Assembly: GCA_007694125.1 (NCBI GenBank)
Contig: RECH01000287.1
Coordinates: 1 to 48,499, forward strand
Direction: 5' to 3'
Source of the DNA: Leptolyngbya sp. DLM2.Bin15
GTDB taxonomy: Bacteria > Cyanobacteriota > Cyanobacteriia > RECH01
DNA length: 48,499 nt
Shown here: one piece after another, positions 30,486 to 40,352 of the stretch
Layout of the letters: every line of letters begins with the position of its first letter
Numbering within the stretch: the first letter of the stretch is position 1
Program-made: the position numbers and the translations under genes
The notes under the pieces: generated by a model
The model's input: only the letters and a program-made list of their open reading frames with translations
Told to the model about the DNA's origin: nothing
Databases searched by the model: none

Positions 30486-31565
30486 ATGGTAAACCCTTGC
30501 CGATCGCTTCATCTTTTATTAGTTTCCACGCCCGTTGGCCCCTTGGGCTCCGGACTGGGCGGTGGCGTCGAACTCACCCTCCACAATATCGCCCAGGCCC
30601 TCACCCAGCGCGGCCATCAGATCACCATCCTGGCTCCCACGGGCTCCAGCCTGGGGAACTTCGACGTCATACCGGTCGCGGGCAAGCTGCAGCCCCTGGC
30701 CCAAAACCAGGAACGGGATGCGGCCATTACCCTACCCGCCCAGTCCGTCCTCGGTGCCATGTGGCATCAAGCCAAGCTCTTGGCACCCCAGTATGATGTG
30801 CTGGTGAATTTTGCCTACGATTGGCTACCCTTTTACCTCACCCCCTGGTTTGATCGCCCCATTGCCCACTTGGTGAGCATGGCCTCCCTCACCGACGCCA
30901 TGGATGACGCGATCGCCCAGATCATCACCCACTATCCCCACACCGTTGCCGTCCATAGCCTGGCCCAGGCAGAAACCTTTAGCTTTGGCGATCGCTGCCG
31001 CTGCTTGGGCAATGGTCTTGATTTATCGCACTATCGCTTCGTGGCAGAGCCGGACACCTACCTAGGTTGGGTCGGACGCATTGCTCCCGAGAAGGGTATT
31101 GAAGATGCGATCGCTGCTGCGGATCAAAGCCATCTCTCCCTGAAAGTCTGGGGAGCCATGCCCGATCCCGACTATTGGCAGCAGGTCTGTCGTACCTATC
31201 CCAATGCCGATGTCAGCTACCAAGGATTTCTCTCCACCGCCGAGTTACAGGCCCAACTGGGTCAATGTCGAGGTCTATTGGTGACGCCGCGCTGGGTGGA
31301 AGCCTTTGGCAATGTGGTGATCGAAGCGCTGGCCTGTGGCGTGCCGGTGATTGCCTATCGGCGGGGCGGCCCAGCGGAAATTGTCAGCCATGGGCAAACG
31401 GGATGGGTGGTAGAACCAGATTCCGTGGATGCCTTGGTGGAAGCGATCGCCCGTCTGCCAGAGTTGGATCGTCACCGCTGCCGCCAAGCTGCTGAAGAGC
31501 ATTATTCCCTCGCGGCCCTGGGCGCACGGGTGGAAGACTGGCTGCAAACTATTCTTGAAAGTTGA
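30486..31565 (+). CDS. GT4 glycosyltransferase, UDP-glucose:tetrahydrobiopterin glucosyltransferase-like
   Basis: VSTPVGPLGSGLGGGVELTLHNIAQALTQRGHQITILAP; VGRIAPEKGIEDAI; VTPRWVEAFGNVVIEALACGVPVIAYRRGGPAEIV. Confidence 0.75.
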   Translation: MVNPCRSLHLLLVSTPVGPLGSGLGGGVELTLHNIAQALTQRGHQITILAPTGSSLGNFDVIPVAGKLQPLAQNQERDAAITLPAQSVLGAMWHQAKLLAPQYDVLVNFAYDWLPFYLTPWFDRPIAHLVSMASLTDAMDDAIAQIITHYPHTVAVHSLAQAETFSFGDRCRCLGNGLDLSHYRFVAEPDTYLGWVGRIAPEKGIEDAIAAADQSHLSLKVWGAMPDPDYWQQVCRTYPNADVSYQGFLSTAELQAQLGQCRGLLVTPRWVEAFGNVVIEALACGVPVIAYRRGGPAEIVSHGQTGWVVEPDSVDALVEAIARLPELDRHRCRQAAEEHYSLAALGARVEDWLQTILES

Positions 31566-31634
31566 AGGATAACGGCTGATCGTCACCATCCTGCCAGCGT
31601 CACCATCATCCATAAAGCATCGAGTCGAATCTAG

Positions 31635-32540
31635 ATGAAACCCTGCACCCCGCCACCGCCGCTACAACCAGGCGATAAGCTCTGTGTCGTGTCTCCCAGC
31701 GGAGCCCTACGAGAAACCGCCGCCTTCCACGCCGGACTTGATCTCTGGCGATCCCAAGGCTATCGCGTGGAGCCGGTGCCCGGCTACGATGCCCGCTGGG
31801 GTTACCTGGCCGGCACCGATGCTCAACGGCGGCAGCAGCTATGGCAGGCCCTCGATGATCCAGACTGCCGAGGTATCCTCTGTGCGCGAGGTGGCTATGG
31901 GGGAGCGCGGCTGTTGGAAACCTGGCAATGGCCCAGCAGCCTGACGCCCAAATGGTTGATTGGCTTTTCCGATATCACCGCCCTGCTCTGGAGCCTGGCC
32001 CGGCAGCAGATGTCTGGCGTCCATGGGCCGTTGTTGACCACCCTAGGATCGGAGCCCGCCTGGGCCGTCGATCGCCTCTTCGACTGGGTACGGGGCGGCA
32101 GCCTACTGCCCATCCACGGCCAGGGCTGGGGCGGCGGCGTGGCGAAAGGATTACTGCTGCCCGCCAACCTCACCGTGGCCACCCACCTGCTGGGAACCGC
32201 CGTGCAGCTCGATCTGTCAGGCGTCATTCTGGCGCTGGAGGACGTATCAGAAGCGCCCTACCGCATCGATCGCATGTTGACCCAGTGGCGGATGATGGGT
32301 TTGCTATCCCAGGTCAAGGGCATTGCCCTGGGTCGCTTCAGCCAATGTGATCCCCCGCCCACCATCCCCAGCTTCACCGTTGCTGAAGTGCTGCGCGATC
32401 GCCTCGGTGACCTAGGCATTCCCATCGTTTCAGACCTGCCCTTTGGTCACGATGGCGAGAATGCGGCCTTGCCCGTGGGCCTCCCCTGTCATCTGGATGG
32501 CGATCGCGGCCAGTTAACCATCCTGAGCACCGAGGATTAG
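31635..32540 (+). CDS. LD-carboxypeptidase (peptidase S66)
   Basis: CVVSPSGALRE, GILCARGGYGGARLLE, LIGFSDITALLWSL, GALEDVSEAPYRIDRMLTQ-type motif. Confidence 0.9.
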   Translation: MKPCTPPPPLQPGDKLCVVSPSGALRETAAFHAGLDLWRSQGYRVEPVPGYDARWGYLAGTDAQRRQQLWQALDDPDCRGILCARGGYGGARLLETWQWPSSLTPKWLIGFSDITALLWSLARQQMSGVHGPLLTTLGSEPAWAVDRLFDWVRGGSLLPIHGQGWGGGVAKGLLLPANLTVATHLLGTAVQLDLSGVILALEDVSEAPYRIDRMLTQWRMMGLLSQVKGIALGRFSQCDPPPTIPSFTVAEVLRDRLGDLGIPIVSDLPFGHDGENAALPVGLPCHLDGDRGQLTILSTED

Positions 32541-33262
32541 CCTGGATTCGACGCCCCATCGTCAGCAGCCGTCGTGATCAGCTGATCCAATTCACCGCTC
32601 TCTCGCCAGCGCCGCAGGGCAATCATGGCCGCCGTGGCCACATTGGTATGGGTATCTCGCTCCAGATATTGCAACGCCGAGACGCTCTTGGGCGTGGGCA
32701 GATTCCCCAGCGCTTCCGCCAACCGTTGACGCAGCAGCCAGTCTTCCGACTGCACAAAGTCCAGCAGCCGATCCACCGCACTCAGGTCGCGAATCTCACC
32801 CAGGGCAGCGATCGCCGCCTGTTGCAAGACAATTTCGTGACTCGACAGCGCCTGCATCAAAACATCATGGGCCCGAGGATCCTTGAGATTGCCTAAGGAC
32901 ACCGCCGTACTAAACCGCACCAGCCAATCGGTATCTTCATAAAAGGTACGCATCAGCGGTTCAAAGGCTCGGGGATCTTCCAGGTAACCCAGGGCTCCCG
33001 CCGCCGCCGCCCGAATGCTGTAGTCGGGATCGGTTTCCAACATCCGCACCAAAATGGGGAAACATTCCTCGGTGTGCTTAATGCCCAGAGCAAACACGGC
33101 CATGGAACGAATTTGTAGATTTTGATCTGCCAATACTTTTTTGATCAGAGGCACCGCCAACTCCGCATCCACCGTCCGCAAGCTGGCCAGTGCCACCATG
33201 CGATCGCGGGCATTGTCACTATCCAAATGCTCAGAAATTTGCTCTAGGCTAAGCTGACTCAT
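32537..33262 (-). CDS. HEAT-repeat protein (NblB/phycobilisome lyase-like)
   Basis: Tandem HEAT repeats (DYSIRAAAAGALGYLEDPRAFEPLMRTF; DWLVRFSTAVSLGNLKDPRAHDVLMQAL). Confidence 0.85.
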   Translation of the reverse strand: MSQLSLEQISEHLDSDNARDRMVALASLRTVDAELAVPLIKKVLADQNLQIRSMAVFALGIKHTEECFPILVRMLETDPDYSIRAAAAGALGYLEDPRAFEPLMRTFYEDTDWLVRFSTAVSLGNLKDPRAHDVLMQALSSHEIVLQQAAIAALGEIRDLSAVDRLLDFVQSEDWLLRQRLAEALGNLPTPKSVSALQYLERDTHTNVATAAMIALRRWRESGELDQLITTAADDGASNPG

Positions 33263-33420
33263 AAATATCCACCAATTGTTACAAATCTACACATAGTTAT
33301 GGTGATCATTGTAACCATTTTTTCTTGTCCTCGCCGGAAGCGATCGCCCTTGGGGATCAGAGCGCACTTCCCTAAGCTAGGCCGGGGTCTAAGATGTAGA
33401 TATATGAAGCAAGGAGCATC

Positions 33421-34368
33421 ATGCAGACCCTAACACTTGGTTCCACCCCGATCACCGTGCCGGCCCTCGGCATTGGCACCTGGGCCTGGGGCGATCGCTT
33501 TTTTTGGTCCTACGGCAACGACTACGATGACGGTCAGCTACGAGACGCCTTCAAGGCGGCCGTACAGGCGGGCATCAATTTTTTTGACACCGCTGAAATC
33601 TATGGCTTTGGTGAATCGGAACGGCTGCTGGGGCAATTTATCCAAGAGATCGACCAGCCCGTGTATGTGGCCACCAAATACTTTCCCCTACCCTGGCGCT
33701 TCAACGCGGGATTTGTCGCCGATGCCCTCACCGCCAGTCTCAAGCGCTTGCAGTTGCCCACGGTAGATCTCTATCAGGTTCACTGGCCCTTCGACTTTCT
33801 CATGGGACAACCCACGCTCATGGATGCCCTAGCGGATGAGGTACAGCAGGGACGCGTTAAGGCCGTGGGCGTGAGCAACTATTCTGCCGAGCAACTGAAG
33901 CAGGCCCAAGAGTTATTGGCCAAACGGGACGTACCCCTCGCCGTTAACCAGGTGCAGTATTCCCTCCTGGCCCGACAGATTGAGCAAAATGGCGTCATGG
34001 CCACAGCTCAGGATCTCGGGATCACCATCCTGGCCTACAGTCCCCTAGCTCAAGGACTGCTCACCGGCAAGTACGCTACGGATACCGATGCCAAACCTCT
34101 CGGGGCACGTCGCATCGATCCGCGCTTTAGCCCCAAGGGGTTAGCCAAACTCGATCCGGTCGTGGCCGTATTGAGAGAGATTGCCCAGAGCAACGATCGC
34201 ACCCCGGCCCAAGTCGCCCTCAATTGGCTGGTTGCCCAGGGAAATGTGGTGCCGATCCCCGGTGCCAAAAATGCTCAGCAGGCCCAGCAAAATGCCGGAG
34301 CCCTAGGCTGGCAGCTCAACGAGAGCGATCGCCAACGTCTAGCAGAGGTGACTCAGGATTGGGCATGA
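33421..34368 (+). CDS. Aldo/keto reductase
   Basis: INFFDTAEIYGFGESERLLGQF, VDLYQVHWPFD, VKAVGVSNYSAEQLKQA, AYSPLAQGLLTGKY. Confidence 0.95.
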   Translation: MQTLTLGSTPITVPALGIGTWAWGDRFFWSYGNDYDDGQLRDAFKAAVQAGINFFDTAEIYGFGESERLLGQFIQEIDQPVYVATKYFPLPWRFNAGFVADALTASLKRLQLPTVDLYQVHWPFDFLMGQPTLMDALADEVQQGRVKAVGVSNYSAEQLKQAQELLAKRDVPLAVNQVQYSLLARQIEQNGVMATAQDLGITILAYSPLAQGLLTGKYATDTDAKPLGARRIDPRFSPKGLAKLDPVVAVLREIAQSNDRTPAQVALNWLVAQGNVVPIPGAKNAQQAQQNAGALGWQLNESDRQRLAEVTQDWA

Positions 34369-34470
34369 TCCCCAGGTTCTACGGCTCTTTCACCCTGTTT
34401 TCAACGATCTTCAACGATCGATAGATCTCAACTTAGTTCACAGAGGGGCGATCGCCCCAGGAGGCTAGTT

Positions 34471-34971
34471 ATGAAATTCTTCACAGACTGGGGCTTCACA
34501 GCAGAAAGCTGGCGAGGAAGGCGGGGTGAATATTGGGTGCTGATGCAGGGTCTGCTGATGGTGGGCTTTGTCCTCGTGCCCGTCTATGGGCCAACCCTTC
34601 CCCCAGCCCTGAGTCTTGGCCTCGACGCGATCGCCCTTGGTCTTGCCCTGTTCGCCTTGGTGCTCTTGGGAAAAGGGCTCGTGGACTTGGGGCAAAGCCT
34701 CACCCCCCTGCCCTACCCTCGCGAGGATGGACAACTGATCCAAACCGGCATGTATAGCATCGTGCGCCATTGTTTATATAGCGGCATTGTGCTGCTGGCG
34801 ATCGCTTTTACCCTATGGCAAGGCAGTCTGTCCCATCTAGCGGCTACTCTAGTGCTCTTCTTCTTTTTTGACTTCAAGGCTCGCAAGGAAGAAACCTGGT
34901 TGACTGATAAATATCCTGACTACCCGGCCTATCAACAGCGAGTGAAGAAACTATTGCCTTGGATCTACTAA
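34471..34971 (+). CDS. Isoprenylcysteine carboxylmethyltransferase-like integral membrane methyltransferase
   Basis: TGMYSIVRHCLYSGIVLLAIAFTLW ... FFDFKARKEETWLTDKYPDYPAYQQRVKKLLPWIY. Confidence 0.85.
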   Translation: MKFFTDWGFTAESWRGRRGEYWVLMQGLLMVGFVLVPVYGPTLPPALSLGLDAIALGLALFALVLLGKGLVDLGQSLTPLPYPREDGQLIQTGMYSIVRHCLYSGIVLLAIAFTLWQGSLSHLAATLVLFFFFDFKARKEETWLTDKYPDYPAYQQRVKKLLPWIY

Positions 34972-35156
34972 CCCCAACTCGTCTTCTGGTACTAGTCTTT
35001 TAGGCAGATCTAGATTCAACCTGAATCAAAGATGATAGAAGGAACGTCACCTTATCCTCATGTTCAAACCACGATGCATCTCAAGCTCAGAAATCCAAAC
35101 TAGGATAACGATAAGATGACGCCTCCTTACAATACTCATGCTTCAGGTATAACCCT

Positions 35157-35960
35157 ATGGGACAGTCTGTCATTCAGGTTGATGCATTTACCGATACCCC
35201 CTTTCAAGGCAATCCAGCGGCAGTGTGCATCTTGTCTGCACCCCAAGACGATCAGTGGATGCAGGGGATTGCCAAGGAAATGAACCTCTCAGAAACAGCG
35301 TTTCTGATCCCCAAGGGCACCGGCTTCCATTTGCGCTGGTTTACGCCCACCATGGAAGTACCGCTCTGTGGTCATGCGACCCTAGCCAGTGCCCATGTCC
35401 TTTGGTCGGAGGGATATCTCGATCCATCCTTATCAGCAGAGTTTTACACTCAAAGCGGCACCTTGACCGCCCGTAAGCTAGACAACTGGATTGAACTCAA
35501 CTTTCCAGCCAATCCATTAAAACCCCTGATCCGTATTCCAGCCGGTCTAGAGGACGCTCTGGGGGCCGCCGTCCATACGGTCATGAAAAATACCTCGGGA
35601 GGCTATCTCGTGGAGGTTGCCTCAGAAGCGGCGGTGCGCCAGCTCCACCCAAGCGCCAGCCATCTGCTGCAGGCCAGCATTTCCGACGTGATCGTCACCA
35701 GCCAAGCCGATCCCGACTCCGGCTTTGATATTGTCTCTCGCTACTTTGCACCAGGGCTAGGCATTGATGAAGATCCGGTCACCGGTTCGGCCCACTGCTG
35801 CCTAGCTCCCTACTGGCGCGATCGCCTCCAAAAAGACACCCTCTTGGCCTATCAAGCTTCGGCGCGGGGGGGCATCGTCAAAGTCCACTACGACGGCAGC
35901 GATCGCGTGCAGTTGCTGGGCCAGGCCGTCACCGTGCTGCGCGGCGAGTGGTCTATATGA
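35157..35960 (+). CDS. PhzF family protein
   Basis: VDAFTDTPFQGNPAAVCIL, MNLSETAFL, LRWFTPTMEVPLCGHATLASAHVL, DEDPVTGSAHCCLAPYW. Confidence 0.94.
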   Translation: MGQSVIQVDAFTDTPFQGNPAAVCILSAPQDDQWMQGIAKEMNLSETAFLIPKGTGFHLRWFTPTMEVPLCGHATLASAHVLWSEGYLDPSLSAEFYTQSGTLTARKLDNWIELNFPANPLKPLIRIPAGLEDALGAAVHTVMKNTSGGYLVEVASEAAVRQLHPSASHLLQASISDVIVTSQADPDSGFDIVSRYFAPGLGIDEDPVTGSAHCCLAPYWRDRLQKDTLLAYQASARGGIVKVHYDGSDRVQLLGQAVTVLRGEWSI

Positions 35961-36021
35961 CATCTTCCCGACGCTCACCCTAACGGGTAGACGCTTCGTA
36001 CATCTGTTGCAGTAGATCTGT

Positions 36022-36933
36022 TTAGAATGACTGCAGTTGGGCAGGCGAGAGCATCGACTCGGCAGGCTCTAGAGCCTGGATCGTCAGGTCATAGCTCATG
36101 TCCACCTGGGCCTGAAAACCGGGTTGGAGAGCGCCTGCCACGGGTGCAGCTTCCTGGGGAAAAGGGGCCGCGGCTAGGGCAATATAGCGATCGCCCACGG
36201 CCAGTCCATAGGTTGGGTCATAGCCCCGCCAGCCCGCGCCCGGTAAATACACCTCCGCCCAAGCGTGCAGATGGGCATCGGGATTCTCGGGATCGCCTTC
36301 GTGATAGCCACTGACAAACCGCGCCGCCAACCCCACCGATCGACAAACCGCCATAAACAGCACCGTCAGATCCCGGCAGGAGCCCAGCTTTTTCTGCCAG
36401 GTGACGCTAGGAGGATAGGGATCCCCCGTTTCCCGCAGGATATAGCTGCTGTGGTGGTAGATGCGCTGATTCAGCTCGGTCAAAAAGTTGATGGTATTGC
36501 CTTGGGTCATCTCCCAGATGGACTGCCCTAGCTCCGTTGCCATGGGATCAAGGATGCCGGGGGTGGGAATAAAATGCCCGACCCAGTAGGGCTGAAGCTG
36601 GCTGGACAAGCGGCTAGGGTAGTTAATGGGCAAGGATGCCGCCCAGGGTTCTAGGATAAAGTTGAAGGGATTATCGCGATAGGTTTCCACCACCGATAGG
36701 GTCTGTAGCTCTAAGCGATGGATAGGTTGATCTGAAAACCAAGCCTTGAGACTCGAATGTCCATCGAGGTCAAGATTGTCGGAAAGACCAACGGGGTGAG
36801 GCGTGATCTCCAGCGAAAACTGGGTGAGGCTTTGGGCAGCATCCGTGCGGGGGCGCAGCCGGACAATGTGGGGATCCAGCCGCACGGGGCGATCGTAGGT
36901 GTAGGTGGTGAGATGGGTAATTTTGTATCGCAC
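36022..36933 (-). CDS. Transglutaminase-like family protein
   Basis: GSCRDLTVLFMAVCRSVGLAARFVSGYHEGD, DAHLHAWAEVYLPGAGWRGYDPTYGL (Cys/His/Asp triad). Confidence 0.93.
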   Translation of the reverse strand: MRYKITHLTTYTYDRPVRLDPHIVRLRPRTDAAQSLTQFSLEITPHPVGLSDNLDLDGHSSLKAWFSDQPIHRLELQTLSVVETYRDNPFNFILEPWAASLPINYPSRLSSQLQPYWVGHFIPTPGILDPMATELGQSIWEMTQGNTINFLTELNQRIYHHSSYILRETGDPYPPSVTWQKKLGSCRDLTVLFMAVCRSVGLAARFVSGYHEGDPENPDAHLHAWAEVYLPGAGWRGYDPTYGLAVGDRYIALAAAPFPQEAAPVAGALQPGFQAQVDMSYDLTIQALEPAESMLSPAQLQSF

Positions 36934-36972
36934 AGAGATGGCTCAGATAGGGCTTGGGGGCGAACAGCAGCT

Positions 36973-38190
36973 CTAGAGCGGTGGATGGTGCAGTCCTTGC
37001 AGGGGCTGTTGGCGCTCAACATCGGTCAGACCCTTACTTTGGATCAAAACACCGAAGTTGCCCAGCCCCATAGGATTCATTAAGGCGTGCAGGGCTTCGC
37101 GACGCTGAAATAGGGTCTGCACGTCGGGCACAGTGGCTGGGTTGGAGAGCAGGGCAAGGCGATCGCCCAACCCCAACGCCATCAACAACAAACCTTGTTG
37201 GGTAAATCCTAGCTTGGAAAGACCAACGGTTTCACCGTGGCGCTCTAGATCCGTAAAGTTAACATGGGCGGTGAGATCCTGCTGTCCAATATAACGATAG
37301 GGGTCGGAATGGTGGGCGTGGTGGTAATAGCATTGCAAGGTGCCGCCGGTGCGGGTGGGAGCGTAGTAGCGCTGGGCAGTGTAGCCATAGTCAATCGTCA
37401 ACAGATAGCCGCGCTGTAACCGTTGAGCCACGGTATGCAGCCAGTCTTGAGCGACTAGGTTCACCTCCGTGCGATACCCATCAGGATAGGGTGCATGGGT
37501 GATGTCGATCCCCAAGGTCTCGAAGTAGGTACAGAGGCGATCGCTGGATAGGTCACCGAGCTGTTCCACAAACTGGGGTAGGTCATCGGTCGATGGCCCT
37601 AAGGTAACGTAGACTTCCCGTAGCTGCTGCTGCTGGGTTTCAACTAGGTGTACCGGGAAGGCATCAACGAGCTCATTGGAAAAACAGCAGCCGACCAGGG
37701 ACTGGGAAGGAATCTGATCCCAGGTATACCAGCGCACGGTACCAGAGGAGGCGATCGCCCCTAGCCGCTGCCGCTGTTCGGCGATCAGTGCCGGCGATTT
37801 TTCCACAATTCCGTACTCCAACACCTGGAAGCAATCCGGGTGGTGATCGGCGAGATACCGTAAAACATCATGGGCTAGTAAACCCTGACCCGCACCCATT
37901 TCTAAGAGGTGAAACGGCTGAGGGCGATCGAGATGATGCCACAGTTGCACCATCTGCACCGCCAAGAGTTCGCCAAAGTCCCGACCCATGTGGGGAGAGG
38001 TGACAAAATCACCCTGGGCACCAATTTTTTCCGCATAACGGCTGTAGTAGCCATGCTGGGGATGGTAGAGCACCCAGTCCATATAGTCAGCAAAGGTGAT
38101 CCGCTGCTGAGGACTCGCCAGAATATGGTCTGCAAGCAGGTGTACGAGCTGGGGATTGGAGGAGAGATGGGGTTGGGGAGAAACAGACAT
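36973..38190 (-). CDS. MidA/NDUFAF7-family SAM-dependent methyltransferase (COG1565-type)
   Basis: ITFADYMDWVLYHPQHGYYSRYAEKIGAQGDFVTSPHMGRDFGELLAVQMVQLW, HLLEMGAGQGLLAHDVLRYL, CCFSNELVDAFPVHLVE. Confidence 0.88.
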   Translation of the reverse strand: MSVSPQPHLSSNPQLVHLLADHILASPQQRITFADYMDWVLYHPQHGYYSRYAEKIGAQGDFVTSPHMGRDFGELLAVQMVQLWHHLDRPQPFHLLEMGAGQGLLAHDVLRYLADHHPDCFQVLEYGIVEKSPALIAEQRQRLGAIASSGTVRWYTWDQIPSQSLVGCCFSNELVDAFPVHLVETQQQQLREVYVTLGPSTDDLPQFVEQLGDLSSDRLCTYFETLGIDITHAPYPDGYRTEVNLVAQDWLHTVAQRLQRGYLLTIDYGYTAQRYYAPTRTGGTLQCYYHHAHHSDPYRYIGQQDLTAHVNFTDLERHGETVGLSKLGFTQQGLLLMALGLGDRLALLSNPATVPDVQTLFQRREALHALMNPMGLGNFGVLIQSKGLTDVERQQPLQGLHHPPL

Positions 38191-38323
38191 AGTGAGTATT
38201 GAACAGGCAGGTGTAAAACGACAGCCATCTCAGACGGCAGCCAGGGCCCAAAAAAGCAGGTCAAGACGACCTGCTCATAGGATCACAGTCGTGAAACTGT
38301 GTCTTTCAATAACCTAGCGATCC

Positions 38324-39514
38324 CTAGCGATCAACCGATCCCATAATCACGTCGATGCTGCCCAAGATAGCCATAATGTCTGCCACCTTCACGCCCTTGA
38401 GCAAGTGGGGCAAGATTTGTAGGTTATTGAAGTCCGCCGCCCGGATCTTCCAGCGCCACGGAAAGACGTTGTCGTCCCCGATGATGTAGATCCCCAGTTC
38501 GCCCTTGCCGCTTTCCATGCGAACGTAATGTTCACCAGCAGGAATCTTGAAGGTAGGGGGAATTTTTTTACCAATAAATTGATAGTCAAATCCATTCCAT
38601 TCAGATTTGGGGCCTTCAGCAATCCGCTTGGCTTCTAGGTTTTCATAGGGGCCACCCGGCAAGCCCTTAAGAGCTTGGCGAATGATCTTCACGGATTCTC
38701 GCATTTCCCGCACGCGGATTATGTAGCGGGCAAAGCAGTCTCCAGCGGTTTCCCACTGCACGTCCCAATCAAAATCGTCGTAGCATTCGTAGTGATCCAC
38801 CTTACGCAGATCCCACTTCACACCCGACCCGCGCAGCATCGGCCCAGAGAGACCCCAAGCGATCGCTTCATCCCGCGTGATCGTACCAATACCTTCAATC
38901 CGGCGACGGAAAATGGGGTTGTTGGTAATCAGGCGTTCGTACTCGTCTACCTTGGGCAGGAAGTAATCGCAAAAGTCTTCGCACTTATCAACCCAACCGT
39001 AGGGCAAGTCCGCCGCTACGCCGCCAATGCGGAAATAGTTGTTGTTAATCAACCGCATTCCGGTGGCGGCTTCCCACAGGTCATAAATCATCTCCCGCTC
39101 ACGGAAGATATAGAAAAAGGGCGTCTGAGCACCCACGTCAGCGAGGAAGGGGCCAAGCCAGAGCAGGTGGTTGGCAATCCGGTTCAGCTCCAGCATGATC
39201 ACCCGGATGTAGCTGGCTCGTTTGGGTACTTCAATATCGGCCAAGCGCTCCGGCGCATTCACCGTAATGGCTTCATTGAACATCCCCGCCGCGTAGTCCC
39301 AACGACTGACGTAGGGCACAAACATGACGTTGGTGCGGTTTTCTGCGATTTTTTCCATGCCTCGGTGCAGGTACCCAATCACGGGTTCGCAGTCCACCAC
39401 GTCTTCACCGTCCAGGGTGACAATGAGGCGCAACACCCCGTGCATAGACGGATGGTGGGGCCCCATGTTGAGCACCATGGGTTCGGTTTTCGTTTCGATC
39501 ATTGCCATGTGCAA
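38324..39514 (-). CDS. ndhH: NAD(P)H-quinone oxidoreductase subunit H (49-kDa subunit homologue)
   Basis: [45 protein letters not shown] ... [14 protein letters not shown]. Confidence 0.98.
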   Translation of the reverse strand: MHMAMIETKTEPMVLNMGPHHPSMHGVLRLIVTLDGEDVVDCEPVIGYLHRGMEKIAENRTNVMFVPYVSRWDYAAGMFNEAITVNAPERLADIEVPKRASYIRVIMLELNRIANHLLWLGPFLADVGAQTPFFYIFREREMIYDLWEAATGMRLINNNYFRIGGVAADLPYGWVDKCEDFCDYFLPKVDEYERLITNNPIFRRRIEGIGTITRDEAIAWGLSGPMLRGSGVKWDLRKVDHYECYDDFDWDVQWETAGDCFARYIIRVREMRESVKIIRQALKGLPGGPYENLEAKRIAEGPKSEWNGFDYQFIGKKIPPTFKIPAGEHYVRMESGKGELGIYIIGDDNVFPWRWKIRAADFNNLQILPHLLKGVKVADIMAILGSIDVIMGSVDR

Positions 39515-39948
39515 GCAATCTCCTGATTACAACGCTGCAAACGAGTTTGCCAATTTGCCTTATGCGGTTTGCCGTTGTGGATCATGGGGCAACCGATATC
39601 CTTCTCGAACGCAACCCCTAGGATAGCGGCTTTCCTCATCAAACCCGGCACAATCATGCAGGACTATATCGCCACCGTCCCCTCACGATGAGGCCTTGCC
39701 GCGTAGGTCGTATAGCTTTGAGTTTTGTTGCGCTGCTTCTATTATATTTGCAGAAGGGTGGCTTGCTGAGCGACTTTGGGGCGATCGCTTAAGAATTTCT
39801 GAAGACAGCAATTAGCCGAAAGCTTTGAAATGTTGACTCTAGCTTCATCGAGAACTTACCGTATCTTCACGGAGACATGGCGGAACATGTACGACTTGCC
39901 AGAATAGTGCAGCAGTACAGTCTAAATGTCTGAATGAGGGAACGAGTC

Positions 39949-40098
39949 ATGTTGCAAGGATCTATCCAGTCTCCAGCCCCCAATCTGCCAGCGCCTGCGC
40001 CCGTCCTGACGCTACAACCAGGGATGGTGTGTTTGGTCTATCCTGATGGGCAGATTGTAGTATCCGTTCATACCGAGCCGGAGCATACGCCGGAGTAG
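39949..40098 (+). CDS. Small 49-aa ORF, unknown function (below ORF-track cutoff)
   Basis: ATG...TAG: MLQGSIQSPAPNLPAPAPVLTLQPGMVCLVYPDGQIVVSVHTEPEHTPE; upstream GAGGGAACGAG could act as SD. Confidence 0.5.
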   Translation: MLQGSIQSPAPNLPAPAPVLTLQPGMVCLVYPDGQIVVSVHTEPEHTPE

Positions 40099-40257
40099 TT
40101 TGCGATACAGGACAAGAGAAGTATGCACCTGTTACGACAAATTACGCACTTCGGAAGGGATAACTTCCGAGATCTGGCCGAAGAACTTCATCGATTCTGA
40201 AACGATAATAGATGTAATGAAGCTTGAGATCTTTGGGGGCTACAGATCTCACAGAAG

Positions 40258-40283
40258 AACCCGGTGATTTCGCCGGGTTTTTT
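40258..40283 (+). terminator. Rho-independent terminator
   Basis: AACCCGG-tgatttcg-CCGGGTT followed by TTTTTT. Confidence 0.85.
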
Positions 40284-40352
40284 ATTGGGCCAAGATAGCC
40301 AGATGGCCTCTGCTCCGCTAGAGTAGCGATCGCAGCACGTTGAAGAGCAGGG

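Noticed and set aside
38675-39526. 283-aa + strand ORF
   Set aside because: Antisense to ndhH, which is unambiguous
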